NCBI RefSeq assembly: GCF_024585165.1
Contig: NZ_CP029008.1
Coordinates: 496,001 to 560,000, forward strand
Reading direction: 5' to 3'
Length of the DNA stretch: 64,000 nt
Source: Bradyrhizobium sp. WBOS07
GTDB lineage: Bacteria > Pseudomonadota > Alphaproteobacteria > Rhizobiales > Xanthobacteraceae
Shown: one piece after another, positions 9,530-18,858 of the stretch
How positions within the stretch are numbered: position 1 is the first letter of the stretch
How the letters are laid out: every line of letters starts with the position of its first letter
Program-made: the position numbers and the translations under genes
Notes under the pieces: generated by a model
Database searches by the model: none
Seen by the model: the letters and a program-made list of their open reading frames with translations, nothing else
Told to the model about the DNA's origin: nothing

Positions 9530-9546
9530 GTGGAATCGTTCTAACG
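9530..9546. promoter_or_regulatory. possible iron-control (Irr/ICE-like) box
   Basis: On the reverse strand TTAGAACGATTC occurs, resembling one and a half arms of the TTTAGAA-type inverted repeat bound by Irr in Bradyrhizobium. It lies about 150 bases upstream of the PepSY gene and would suit iron-dependent expression of a receptor operon. The second arm is weak, so confidence is low. Confidence 0.3.
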
Positions 9547-9617
9547 GCAGACCGACCCGGGAACTGCACGACGCGCCCCCGCGAATTCGCCGCAGTATGT
9601 CGCGGTGTTGCGCGATG

Positions 9618-10502
9618 TCACACCAGAGCGGGAGCCATTAGCTCGTCGAGTTTGCGCTTCAACGCAGCGCCGTCGGATGACGCGCGCAGCGGCGGACGCA
9701 CCCGCAGCCAGGCTGCATCGCCGGTCTGTGCCGCAAGGATTGCTTTCAGAGCGGCGGTGGACGACGGCGTCTTCAGCACGACATCGATCGCGGCCTGCAT
9801 GCGCGCTTCGACGTCCTTGCCGTCGACCATGGCCTTGACCAGCTCGGGCACGACATTGGCCATGCCGCAGATGGTGCCGGCCCCGCCGGCGGCGATCGCG
9901 CGGGCGATATCGGCCTCGTTGCCGACGGTGATGGCGAGCTCGGGGGCTGCGGCCCGGAAGGCCTGGAATTGCTTGAAGTCGCCGCTGGAATCTTTCAGGC
10001 CGGCGATCACCTTGCCGTAGCGCTTGCGCAAGCTGGCAGCGACGCCGGTCGGAATCGCGACGCCCGACACCTGCGGAATGTGATAGAGATAGGCGCGCAG
10101 CCTTTCGTCGGCGATGCCGTCGATGATCGCGGCGAAGGCATCCTCGATGCCGTCAGGCGTGACGTTGCGATCGAAGTAAGGCGGCAGCACCAGCACATGA
10201 CGCAGGCCAAGCTTGAGCGCCGCGCGTGAGAGAGCGATGCTGTCTGAGAAGGCGGGAAAGCCGCCGCCGATCCCGATACGGTCGGCGGCAACGCCGGCCT
10301 TGAGCATCGCCTCCACGGTCGCGATGCGCTCGGCGACGCTGAAGGTGGTGCCCTCTCCAGTGGTGCCGAACAACACGACGCCATCGACGCCTTTGCTGAA
10401 GAGCTGTTTGGCGTGAGCTGCGAGCTTTGCCGAATCCACGCTGCCGTCGGCCGCCAGCGGCGTCGCCGATGCCACCCAGAAGCCGCGAATTGCCTCGGTC
10501 AT
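9618..10502 (-). CDS. DapA-family (dihydrodipicolinate synthase-like) aldolase/dehydratase
   Basis: This 294-residue TIM-barrel enzyme has the family landmarks: GVVLFGTTGEGTTFSVAER, the catalytic Tyr in RAYLYHIPQVSG, and the Schiff-base Lys in IAGLKDSSGDFKQF. It therefore binds a 2-oxo acid as an imine and performs an aldol cleavage or dehydration. Because it is divergent from an FAD hydroxyacid oxidase and a GntR regulator, a catabolic role in degrading a sugar acid or hydroxyacid is more likely than lysine synthesis. The start is ATG 10502 after AAGGGAAG; a GTG three bases upstream is also possible. Confidence 0.85.
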   Translation of the reverse strand: MTEAIRGFWVASATPLAADGSVDSAKLAAHAKQLFSKGVDGVVLFGTTGEGTTFSVAERIATVEAMLKAGVAADRIGIGGGFPAFSDSIALSRAALKLGLRHVLVLPPYFDRNVTPDGIEDAFAAIIDGIADERLRAYLYHIPQVSGVAIPTGVAASLRKRYGKVIAGLKDSSGDFKQFQAFRAAAPELAITVGNEADIARAIAAGGAGTICGMANVVPELVKAMVDGKDVEARMQAAIDVVLKTPSSTAALKAILAAQTGDAAWLRVRPPLRASSDGAALKRKLDELMAPALV

Positions 10503-10593
10503 CACACTTCCCTTTGCTTCGAGCTCGAACTAAGCCGCTGATCTTCAACGATCTTCCGAGGCTTAATCGGGCCTTGTTTTTACTTTACTTTTC

Positions 10594-10616
10594 GTCTTGT
10601 ACCTTACATACAAGAC
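10594..10616. promoter_or_regulatory. palindromic operator in the divergent catabolic promoter region
   Basis: GTCTTGTA and TACAAGAC form a perfect inverted repeat with eight-base arms around a seven-base spacer. It is located between the DapA-family gene and the FAD oxidase gene. FCD-type GntR regulators bind short palindromes with TTGTA/TACAA-like arms, and a gene for one lies at 12098-12784, so this is the probable site through which both directions are controlled. Confidence 0.6.
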
Positions 10617-10681
10617 ATACGCAAACCCTTTCCACCGCGAAGGCGCGCCTGTGGCGCGGCCGGCTTCCGAGGAGGTCTCGC

Positions 10682-12094
10682 ATGAACCTGGTGAGCCCGA
10701 TCGAGCGACCCGAGCAATTGCTCGGCGCGCTACGCGACAAGCTCGGCGCGGCTGCCGTGTTGACCGGCACCGACGTGCCGGCGCGCAATTGCAACGACTG
10801 GAGCGCGAGCCTGCCGCAGACGCCACTCGCGGTGATCCGTCCCGTCGACGCGCAAGGCGTGGCCGCCGCGATTGCCACCTGCCGTCAGGCCCATCTGCCG
10901 TTCGTGCCGCAGGGCGGATTGACCGGACTGTGCCGGGGCGCCTCGCCCGAAGCCGGCTGGGTCGCGATTTCGCTGGAGCGCATGACCGGCATCGAGGAGA
11001 TCGATGCGGCCTCAGCGACGATGACGGTGAAAGCGGGCACGCCGCTGGAGACGATCCAGAAGGCCGCGGATGAAGCCGGCTTCTTCTTTCCGCTCGATCT
11101 CGGCTCGCGCGGCTCATGCGCGATCGGCGGCAATCTCTCCACCAACGCCGGCGGCAACCGCGTGATCCGCTACGGCATGACGCGCGAGCTGGTGCTCGGG
11201 CTCGAGGTCGTGCTGCCCGACGGCACCATCATCACCGGTCTCAACAAGCTGATGAAGAACAACGCCGGCTACGACCTCAAGCACCTCTTCATCGGCTCCG
11301 AAGGCACGCTCGGCATCATCACCCGCGTGGTGCTGAGACTGTTCCCGAAGCCGCGCTCGACCATGGCGGCGCTCTGCGCGCTGAAGGACTATGCCGCAGT
11401 GGTCGCGCTGCTCGGCGCGGCGCGCAGCGGGCTCGGCCCGCTGCTGTCGGCCTTCGAGGTGATGTGGCCGGACTATTGGGACGTGATCACGAATCGCGCC
11501 GGCGTGAAGCCGCCGGTCGCCGCCGGCCACGGCCTCTACGTGCTGGTCGAGGCGCAAGGCACCGACGAGAGCGTCGACGCGCCGCGCTTCCAGGCCTGGC
11601 TCGAGGAGCTGATGGAGCACGGGCTGCCGGCCGATGCCGCCGTGGCGCAATCGCTGGCGCAGACCCAGGCGTTCTGGCGCGTGCGCGACATCTGCGCCGA
11701 GTTCGGCCAGGTGCTGGGGCCGCACATCTCCTACGATATCGGCCTTGCGGTGGCTCGGATGGACGAGTTCGTCACGCGCTGCAAGGCGGCGCTCGCTGAC
11801 GGCATCAAGGGCTGCGAGAGCGTCTATTACGGCCATATCGGCGATGGCAATCTGCATCTGGTCTCGTGGGTTACCGGCCTGTCGGTCGCGCAGCAGCCGA
11901 AGGACGAGATGGACGCGATCATTTACGGTCTCGTTCGCGAAATGGGCGGCAGCGTCTCCGCCGAGCACGGCATCGGTACGCTGAAGAAGCAATGGCTGGG
12001 CCATGCCCGGAGCGAGGCCGAGATCGCGTTGATGCGGACGCTGAAGGCGGCGCTCGATCCCGATCAGCTGCTCAATCCCGGCAAGGTAATCTGA
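10682..12094 (+). CDS. FAD-linked oxidase/D-2-hydroxyacid dehydrogenase (GlcD family)
   Basis: The 470-residue flavoprotein has a PCMH-type FAD domain (about 45-225; FVPQGGLTGLCRGA and GGNLSTNAGGNRVIRYGMTR) and an FAD-oxidase C domain with VYYGHIGDGNLHL and SAEHGIGTLKKQW. These are typical of GlcD, D-lactate and D-2-hydroxyglutarate dehydrogenases, which oxidise a D-2-hydroxyacid to a 2-oxoacid. The start at 10682 follows a strong GAGGAGG. The GntR gene begins three bases after its stop, so the two are cotranscribed. Paired with the divergent DapA-family enzyme it could deliver a 2-oxo acid for aldol cleavage; the substrate is not known. Confidence 0.88.
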   Translation: MNLVSPIERPEQLLGALRDKLGAAAVLTGTDVPARNCNDWSASLPQTPLAVIRPVDAQGVAAAIATCRQAHLPFVPQGGLTGLCRGASPEAGWVAISLERMTGIEEIDAASATMTVKAGTPLETIQKAADEAGFFFPLDLGSRGSCAIGGNLSTNAGGNRVIRYGMTRELVLGLEVVLPDGTIITGLNKLMKNNAGYDLKHLFIGSEGTLGIITRVVLRLFPKPRSTMAALCALKDYAAVVALLGAARSGLGPLLSAFEVMWPDYWDVITNRAGVKPPVAAGHGLYVLVEAQGTDESVDAPRFQAWLEELMEHGLPADAAVAQSLAQTQAFWRVRDICAEFGQVLGPHISYDIGLAVARMDEFVTRCKAALADGIKGCESVYYGHIGDGNLHLVSWVTGLSVAQQPKDEMDAIIYGLVREMGGSVSAEHGIGTLKKQWLGHARSEAEIALMRTLKAALDPDQLLNPGKVI

Positions 12095-12097
12095 GGC

Positions 12098-12784
12098 ATG
12101 CAGATGCGCTCGCTCAAGCTCGATGCGCCGAAATCGCTGTCGCAGCGGGTGATGCAGCGGCTGCGCCAGGCGATCATCGACGGCGAGTTCGCGCTTGGCG
12201 CCGCCATCTCCGAGGAGATGGTGGCCAATTCCTTCGGCGTCAGCCGCACGCCGGTGCGCGAGGCCATGGGCCAGCTGCAGGCGCAAGGCCTCGTCATGAT
12301 CCGGCCGCAGGTCGGCAGTTTCGTGTTCACCCCGAGCGCGGACGACATCAACGCGCTCTGCACCTTCCGCATCGCGCTCGAGCCCAAGGCGGCCGAGCTG
12401 GCCTATCGTCACGACCGCGACGGCGCAATCGCCGCGATGAGCCAGGCGATCGCGGCGATGGAGCCGGCGGTGGCGGCGAAGGACAACATCGCCTATGGGC
12501 GCGCGGATGCCGCCTTTCACGAGGCGCTGTTCGCCCATTGCGGCAACCGCTATCTCGCCGAATCCTATCAGCTGGTCTCCGGCCGCGTCGCCGCGCTCCG
12601 CACCAACCTGACCTCGCCGATCGACGTGCGGACCCGCACCTCGTTCGACGAGCATCGCAAGCTGCTCGATCTGTTCGCACGCGGCGAGCTCGCCGCCTTC
12701 GCGGAATTGATGACCACGCACATCACCAATTCGGGCGTGGTCTATGCCAGAGCCCTGAAGGTGGAAACGCCAAAAGCGGATTGA
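12098..12784 (+). CDS. GntR-family regulator, FCD subfamily
   Basis: The 228-residue protein has an N-terminal winged helix (about 10-75: QRVMQRLRQAIIDGEF, then SRTPVREAMGQLQAQGLV) and an all-helical FCD ligand domain (about 90-220) with the metal-ligand pattern DAAFHEAL, SFDEHRKLLD and THITNSG. This subfamily usually binds an organic acid through a metal ion. It is the last gene after the FAD oxidase and is very probably the local regulator, acting at the palindrome at 10594-10616. An in-frame ATG two codons downstream is an alternative start. Confidence 0.9.
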   Translation: MQMRSLKLDAPKSLSQRVMQRLRQAIIDGEFALGAAISEEMVANSFGVSRTPVREAMGQLQAQGLVMIRPQVGSFVFTPSADDINALCTFRIALEPKAAELAYRHDRDGAIAAMSQAIAAMEPAVAAKDNIAYGRADAAFHEALFAHCGNRYLAESYQLVSGRVAALRTNLTSPIDVRTRTSFDEHRKLLDLFARGELAAFAELMTTHITNSGVVYARALKVETPKAD

Positions 12785-12790
12785 GCGCGA

Positions 12791-12955
12791 TCATTTCGCG
12801 TCCCTCGAGCTCGGCCTGTCCAGGAAATCCAGCGCGGTGTTGATCTGCTCGAGCTGGTGCTCGATCTTGTCGCGATCCTCGACCGACGGCGCCTTTTCGA
12901 GCTGTTCCACGAGCTTCTGCTTCCGCAACAGCAAGTTCTCTATGACCGTGCTCAC
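12791..12955 (-). CDS. small coiled-coil protein of unknown function, 54 residues
   Basis: A short frame beginning with GTG at 12955, preceded by GGGGGAGC, encodes a charged, helical peptide ([20 protein letters not shown], then [15 protein letters not shown]). Leu and Gln/Glu heptad-like spacing suggests a coiled coil. It converges on the GntR gene with six bases between them. The longer open frame upstream of the GTG has poor protein character. I do not recognise a family; codon usage and the ribosome site make it likely real. Confidence 0.6.
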   Translation of the reverse strand: MSTVIENLLLRKQKLVEQLEKAPSVEDRDKIEHQLEQINTALDFLDRPSSRDAK

Positions 12956-13128
12956 AGCTCCCCCATCGCCACAGGCGGACGTTCGCGGGCGCGCGCGAGC
13001 CCGGGCTCGCCGCAACCCTCCATCCAAATGTCCGCGGAGACGGATGGTTCCTGGCGACCCCGGAACCTGCGATCTTTCGCGCCTCCGTCGGTTGTATTCG
13101 GGGGCCCGGGGTCCTATGCGTATCCGCC

Positions 13129-15150
<2,022 letters not shown>

Positions 15151-15165
15151 CGGCTGGCTCGCGTA

Positions 15166-15459
15166 CTAAAGATCCAGCACGACCTCGCCCGACACGGCGT
15201 CGGTTACGCCGCGTCCGTTGCCCTGGTCTTCGAGCACCGACCTGAAGCTGTCGAGAGTCTTGATCATCGCAGGACGCGCCGCGACCATCGCATCCTGGCT
15301 GGCCCAGGTGCCGATCAGACAGAAGGTCTGCTCGCCGGTCTTGATGATGACGCCATGCTCGAGGCCGGGCCATTTGGCCTTGCCGTTGCGATGCGCGTCG
15401 AGAAAGGCGGCCGCCTCGCCCTGCTTCACCTTGAACTTCACCACGTTGTAAACCTGCAT
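15166..15459 (-). CDS. small ABM-like (antibiotic biosynthesis monooxygenase fold) protein
   Basis: The 97-residue product begins MQVYNVVKFKVKQGEAAAFL and continues with a central WPGLEHGVIIKTGEQTFCLI segment and a helix-rich C-terminus. This is the size and pattern of the dimeric alpha-beta barrel (ABM) proteins, often of unknown function. A catalytic role is not evident. A second protein of the same general type is encoded at 37200-37526. The start follows GGAGGCGC. Confidence 0.65.
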   Translation of the reverse strand: MQVYNVVKFKVKQGEAAAFLDAHRNGKAKWPGLEHGVIIKTGEQTFCLIGTWASQDAMVAARPAMIKTLDSFRSVLEDQGNGRGVTDAVSGEVVLDL

Positions 15460-15770
15460 GACGCGCCTCCGAAAAATGGATGGATGAAAACGGGCGCCGT
15501 GTGAGGGACAGGACGAAAATGTCCATACGTCGCCCCGATCGAATGTTGCCTCTCGCGCGTGGGGCCGTCACCGTGACAAATCAGCATGTCGGGCCGCCTG
15601 CGATGGTTCAGGCCAGCCAAGACAAAAATGTCGAAAACAACCCCATGCACAGTAGGCCGCGCCAGCCGGATCAATGGCTTACGGCTCATCCAACGCGGCC
15701 GATGTGCCGAGCAAGAACCTGTTGCGTCGTCGGGCAAAACAGGGCCGCCGCGCCGCTGCTCCGCACCTGG
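15460..15770. other. intergenic region without recognised gene
   Basis: Short frames on both strands here lack ribosome sites and protein-like composition. It separates the ABM-like gene from the Rrf2 gene and ends in the Rrf2 promoter. Confidence 0.5.
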
Positions 15771-15809
15771 TTGACTTTTACGCCATCATGTAACATATAA
15801 AGTTACATG
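15771..15809 (+). promoter_or_regulatory. promoter and operator of the Rrf2 gene, overlapping its start
   Basis: TTGACT at 15771-15776 is followed by AT-rich DNA with CATATA at 15794-15799 (spacing 17) or TATAAA at 15796-15801. CATGTAAC and GTTACATG form a perfect eight-base-arm inverted repeat (spacer 7) at 15787-15809 that includes the -10 region and ends on the ATG at 15807-15809. Transcription from this promoter would begin at or next to the ATG, and a bound dimer would block the polymerase. Confidence 0.65.
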
Positions 15810-16265
15810 AAGCGAGACAGCCGATTATCCGGCGTGCTGCACGTCCTCTTGCACATGGCGCAGCAGCCGGGCCCGTTCACGTCCGAGACGCTGGCGAAAG
15901 CCATGGACACCAACCCCGTGGTGATCCGCCGCATCATGGCGGGCCTGCGGGAGATCGGTTACGTGCGCTCGGAGAAGGGGCACGGCGGCGGCTGGACGCT
16001 CGCCTGCGATCTGTCGAAGGTCACGCTGCGCGATATCTATGCCGCGCTCGGCAGTCCCTCGCTGCTGGCGATGGGCAACCGCACCGAAGCACCCGGCTGC
16101 CTAGTCGAGCAGGCCGTCAATGCCGCGCTCGATCAGGCCTTTGGCGATGCGGAGGCGCTGCTGCTGGCGCGCCTCGGCGAGGTGACGCTGGCGATGCTGA
16201 GCGAGGACCTGCGCAAGCGGCTCGGCTCTCGAAAGAATCACGACATCGGCGCGCATCGCGCGTGA
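15807..16265 (+). CDS. Rrf2-family transcriptional regulator
   Basis: The 152-residue winged-helix protein begins [20 protein letters not shown], with a recognition helix at [20 protein letters not shown] and the wing [19 protein letters not shown], as in Rrf2/YwnA proteins. The Cys content is low (Cys near 48 in the DNA domain wing, another in APGCLVEQ), so an iron-sulfur cluster is unlikely and the CymR/YwnA-like branch fits better. There is no ribosome site before the ATG. A methyltransferase follows after 25 bases and is probably cotranscribed and controlled by it. Confidence 0.88.
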   Translation: MKRDSRLSGVLHVLLHMAQQPGPFTSETLAKAMDTNPVVIRRIMAGLREIGYVRSEKGHGGGWTLACDLSKVTLRDIYAALGSPSLLAMGNRTEAPGCLVEQAVNAALDQAFGDAEALLLARLGEVTLAMLSEDLRKRLGSRKNHDIGAHRA

Positions 16266-16290
16266 ACGGCTCCAATCACGGGACAACATC

Positions 16291-16974
16291 ATGACCGACA
16301 TTCAAGCCGCATTCTCGGATCCGCAATTCGTGGCCCGATACACCGAAGGGCCACGGCGGTTCGTGCCGGGCTATGACGCCATGCAGTCCATGGCGTCCAT
16401 TCTGCTGGCCGAAAGCGTCCCCAGCGACGGGCAGGTGCTGGTCCTCGGCGCCGGCGGCGGCCTGGAGCTCAAGGCCTTTGCACAGGCGCATCCCGGTTGG
16501 CGCTTCGACGGCGTCGACCCGTCGGGACCGATGCTCGCGCTGGCCGGGCAGACTCTGGGAGAGCTCGCATCACGCGCGCGCTTTCACCAGGGCTATATCG
16601 ATGACGCCCCGGAGGGACCGTTCGACGGCGCCACCTGCCTGCTCACGCTGCACTTCGTCGATATCGCGGAGCGGCGCCGCATTGCTTCGGAGGTCCGCCG
16701 CAGGCTCAAACCACGCGCGCCCTTCGTGGTCGCGCATTTGAGCGCACCCGACGGCTTCGAGGAACGTCCGCGATGGCTGTCGCGATACTCCGCATTCCTG
16801 GCCTTTTCCGGCGTCGAGCCCGACAAGGCGGCCGCCGCGCGAGATGCCGTCACCAATCATCTGGAAATCCTCACGCCGGCCCAGGACGAGACGATCCTGC
16901 GCGAGGCCGGCTTCTCCGACCCGGCCCTGTTCTATACCGGCTTCGCCTTCCGCGGCTGGGTGGCCTACGCGTGA
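16291..16974 (+). CDS. class I SAM-dependent methyltransferase
   Basis: The 227-residue protein has the Rossmann-type SAM motif I VLVLGAGGGLELKAFAQAHP, the acidic motif II in WRFDGVDPSGPML, and DGATCLLTLHFVD at motif IV. It resembles small-molecule methyltransferases of the type-11/25 group; the substrate is unknown. It lies 25 bases downstream of the Rrf2 gene, a pairing that suggests a stress-responsive detoxification or modification role. Confidence 0.85.
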   Translation: MTDIQAAFSDPQFVARYTEGPRRFVPGYDAMQSMASILLAESVPSDGQVLVLGAGGGLELKAFAQAHPGWRFDGVDPSGPMLALAGQTLGELASRARFHQGYIDDAPEGPFDGATCLLTLHFVDIAERRRIASEVRRRLKPRAPFVVAHLSAPDGFEERPRWLSRYSAFLAFSGVEPDKAAAARDAVTNHLEILTPAQDETILREAGFSDPALFYTGFAFRGWVAYA

Positions 16975-17089
16975 GGCGGCAGGACTTCGCCAACCGGATC
17001 GGGCATCATACGGCAGAGCCAGTAACGGCCCTTGGCCGATTGCACGTTGCGGCAAATCCTCCCATATTCGCCCAGAGCGGAGGCGTCAT

Positions 17090-17728
17090 ATGTCTGGTTG
17101 CGGCGGTTGCTGCGGCAGTGAAGCAAGGTTCGAGGGTCTTTCCGCAGATTACCGGCGACGGCTCTGGCTGGTCATCGGAATCAATGCTGGGATGTTCATC
17201 GTTGAAACCGGCGGCGGCCATCTGGCCGGCTCGAAGGCGCTGCAAGCGGACGCGCTGGATTTCCTGGGCGACGCGCTGACCTACGGCATCACCCTTGCCG
17301 CTATCGGCACCTCGGCGACGACCCGTGCCAAGGCAGCCTTGTTCAAGGGCCTATCCCTGTTCCTGATGGGCTTGTGGGTGTTTGGATCGACGGCCTATCA
17401 CGTGCTGATCCTTGGCATTCCGCAAGCGGAGATCATGGGCGCCGTCGGCTTCCTGGCCTTGGCGGCAAACGTCACGAGTGTCCTCCTGCTCATGAAGTAC
17501 AAGGATGGTGACGCCAACGTCAGGTCGGTCTGGCTGTGCTCGCGGAACGATGCCATCGGCAACGTCGCCGTCATGATCGCGGCGGGAGCCGTTTGGCTCA
17601 CGGCCTCGAAATGGCCCGACCTGATTGTCGCGGCCCTCATGGCGGGCCTGTTCCTTTCCTCTGCGATGCAGATTCTCCGTCAGTCGCTGGAAGAGATGCG
17701 CCGACCGTCGGCTGCGCCCGCCGAGTAG
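17090..17728 (+). CDS. cation transporter, CDF-like
   Basis: The 212-residue membrane protein begins with a Cys-rich MSGCGGCCGSEARFEG and then has about six hydrophobic segments. The segments FIVETGGGHLAGSKALQADA and LDFLGDALTYGITLA carry the D-x3-D style metal-site pattern of cation diffusion facilitators, and SRNDAIGNVAVMIAAGAVW gives the second site. It lacks the large cytoplasmic C-terminal domain of full CDF proteins. The N-terminal Cys cluster could bind a thiophilic metal. The start at 17090 follows CGGAGG. Confidence 0.85.
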   Translation: MSGCGGCCGSEARFEGLSADYRRRLWLVIGINAGMFIVETGGGHLAGSKALQADALDFLGDALTYGITLAAIGTSATTRAKAALFKGLSLFLMGLWVFGSTAYHVLILGIPQAEIMGAVGFLALAANVTSVLLLMKYKDGDANVRSVWLCSRNDAIGNVAVMIAAGAVWLTASKWPDLIVAALMAGLFLSSAMQILRQSLEEMRRPSAAPAE

Positions 17729-17812
17729 CCTCCTGCCGGAGGTGCGTAAGCCAGCCATGGGCCTTCACATCATGGGCCTTCACATCTGGCGACTTCATCT
17801 GGCGAGACTTCT

Positions 17813-17846
17813 GGGGAAGCTGCTGAGATCAACCCGCAGCTTCCCC
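17813..17846 (+). terminator. terminator-like hairpin after the cation transporter
   Basis: GGGGAAGCTGC and GCAGCTTCCCC form an 11-base perfect stem with a 12-base loop, followed by a T-rich TTCTTCAATC. It sits between two converging genes and may serve both. Confidence 0.6.
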
Positions 17847-17873
17847 TTCTTCAATCACAAGGCGACGATCTTG

Positions 17874-18200
17874 TTACCGCCGGGTCGGATCGTTGGTCCC
17901 GCCGGGACGGGTGGTCTGGGGACCGCCCAGGCCGGCGCCACCCGGGCCATTCCCGCTGGACGAAGCGCTGGATCCGCCGCCCCCGGCACCGATACCGCCC
18001 GGCCCTGGTCCGGCCGCGCCCGTCGTTCCGCTCGCCGAGCCGGCGCCGGTTCCTCCGGCTCCCGCGCTCGCACCAGCGCCGCCCGCTCCGCCTGCGCCCC
18101 CACCCGCGCCGCCTGCACCGCCCGCCTGTGCATGGGCGAAACCGATCGACGCGCCGGCAAGCAACGCACACATGGCCACTGAAAAGATTGTCTTTCGCAT
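17874..18200 (-). CDS. secreted Gly/Ala-rich small protein
   Basis: The 108-residue product has a good signal peptide (MRKTIFSVAMCALLAGASIG, cut after FAHA) followed by an almost pure Gly/Ala/Ser low-complexity region with GGAGG-type repeats, then a short PGGTNDPTRR tail. No domain is recognised. Composition and size recall the three secreted proteins encoded at 25168-26535, though the repeat motif is different. Such proteins may be flexible periplasmic or surface components. Confidence 0.65.
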   Translation of the reverse strand: MRKTIFSVAMCALLAGASIGFAHAQAGGAGGAGGGAGGAGGAGASAGAGGTGAGSASGTTGAAGPGPGGIGAGGGGSSASSSGNGPGGAGLGGPQTTRPGGTNDPTRR

Positions 18201-18858
18201 TGTTCAGACTCCGGTTGACGATGACATGCCAATCAAGGCCGCATGCAAACGTTCCTATGAGATTTGTCGCAGGCTTCGCGGTCGCAGAAGCGATCATGCG
18301 CTGCGTCGAATTGGTTCTAGTTCCTGCGGCTCACGCGACGCTGCCCTGCGCGAAGGGAGCATGACTTTCGGCAAGCTGCTATTTGTCAGAGCGCGAGCTG
18401 AATCAATCAAGCAAGCGCGGCGGGGCGAGGATGGGAAAAGAATTGAGATGCTGTCCTGATCCCGGGCCTCCCAATCGCACTGTGCGGCTCTGCGAGCGCG
18501 GCAACTAGGTGCCCTGCACGCCGGCGCCACCCTGTTGTGCGTCTTCTGAAAAGCATGCCAGCGTCAGGTAGATCTTCTAAGTTTGGTATTTCGGAATCGT
18601 CCCCTAGCGGCTCAGGGTAATCGCCGCGACGTCACAGGAAGTTTCGGGAAATCGGGCTTCGCAAGGAGCGGCAAGCCGCGAGCATTCTATCACCAAGACA
18701 CAGGCCGCCATAGACGAGGCGAACGGGGACCATGACGCGGAGGCGGCACCATCAAAGCCGAGCGCGCCGCCGTCGAATGGGGCTCGCCGACAATATCGGA
18801 CAGGTGTGGTGACGTGGTCAATCATCTGCTGCAGCCCAAGAAGCCATGCCAAAATGAC
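18201..18858. other. intergenic region, no recognised gene
   Basis: No frame with a plausible start, ribosome site and protein-like sequence was found. An 80-codon open stretch on the plus strand (about 18616-18858) has no start codon and follows a stop, so it may be a decayed gene end. The region marks the transition to the lower-GC DUF2235 gene. Confidence 0.45.

Noticed and set aside
11114..12721. Long reverse-strand open frame across the FAD oxidase and GntR genes
   Set aside because: Antisense to two well-recognised genes; composition is shadow-like and there is no ribosome site or domain.
18604..18852. 82-codon reverse-strand frame
   Set aside because: No ribosome site, no domain, and composition not protein-like; a plus-strand stretch there is open too but lacks a start codon.
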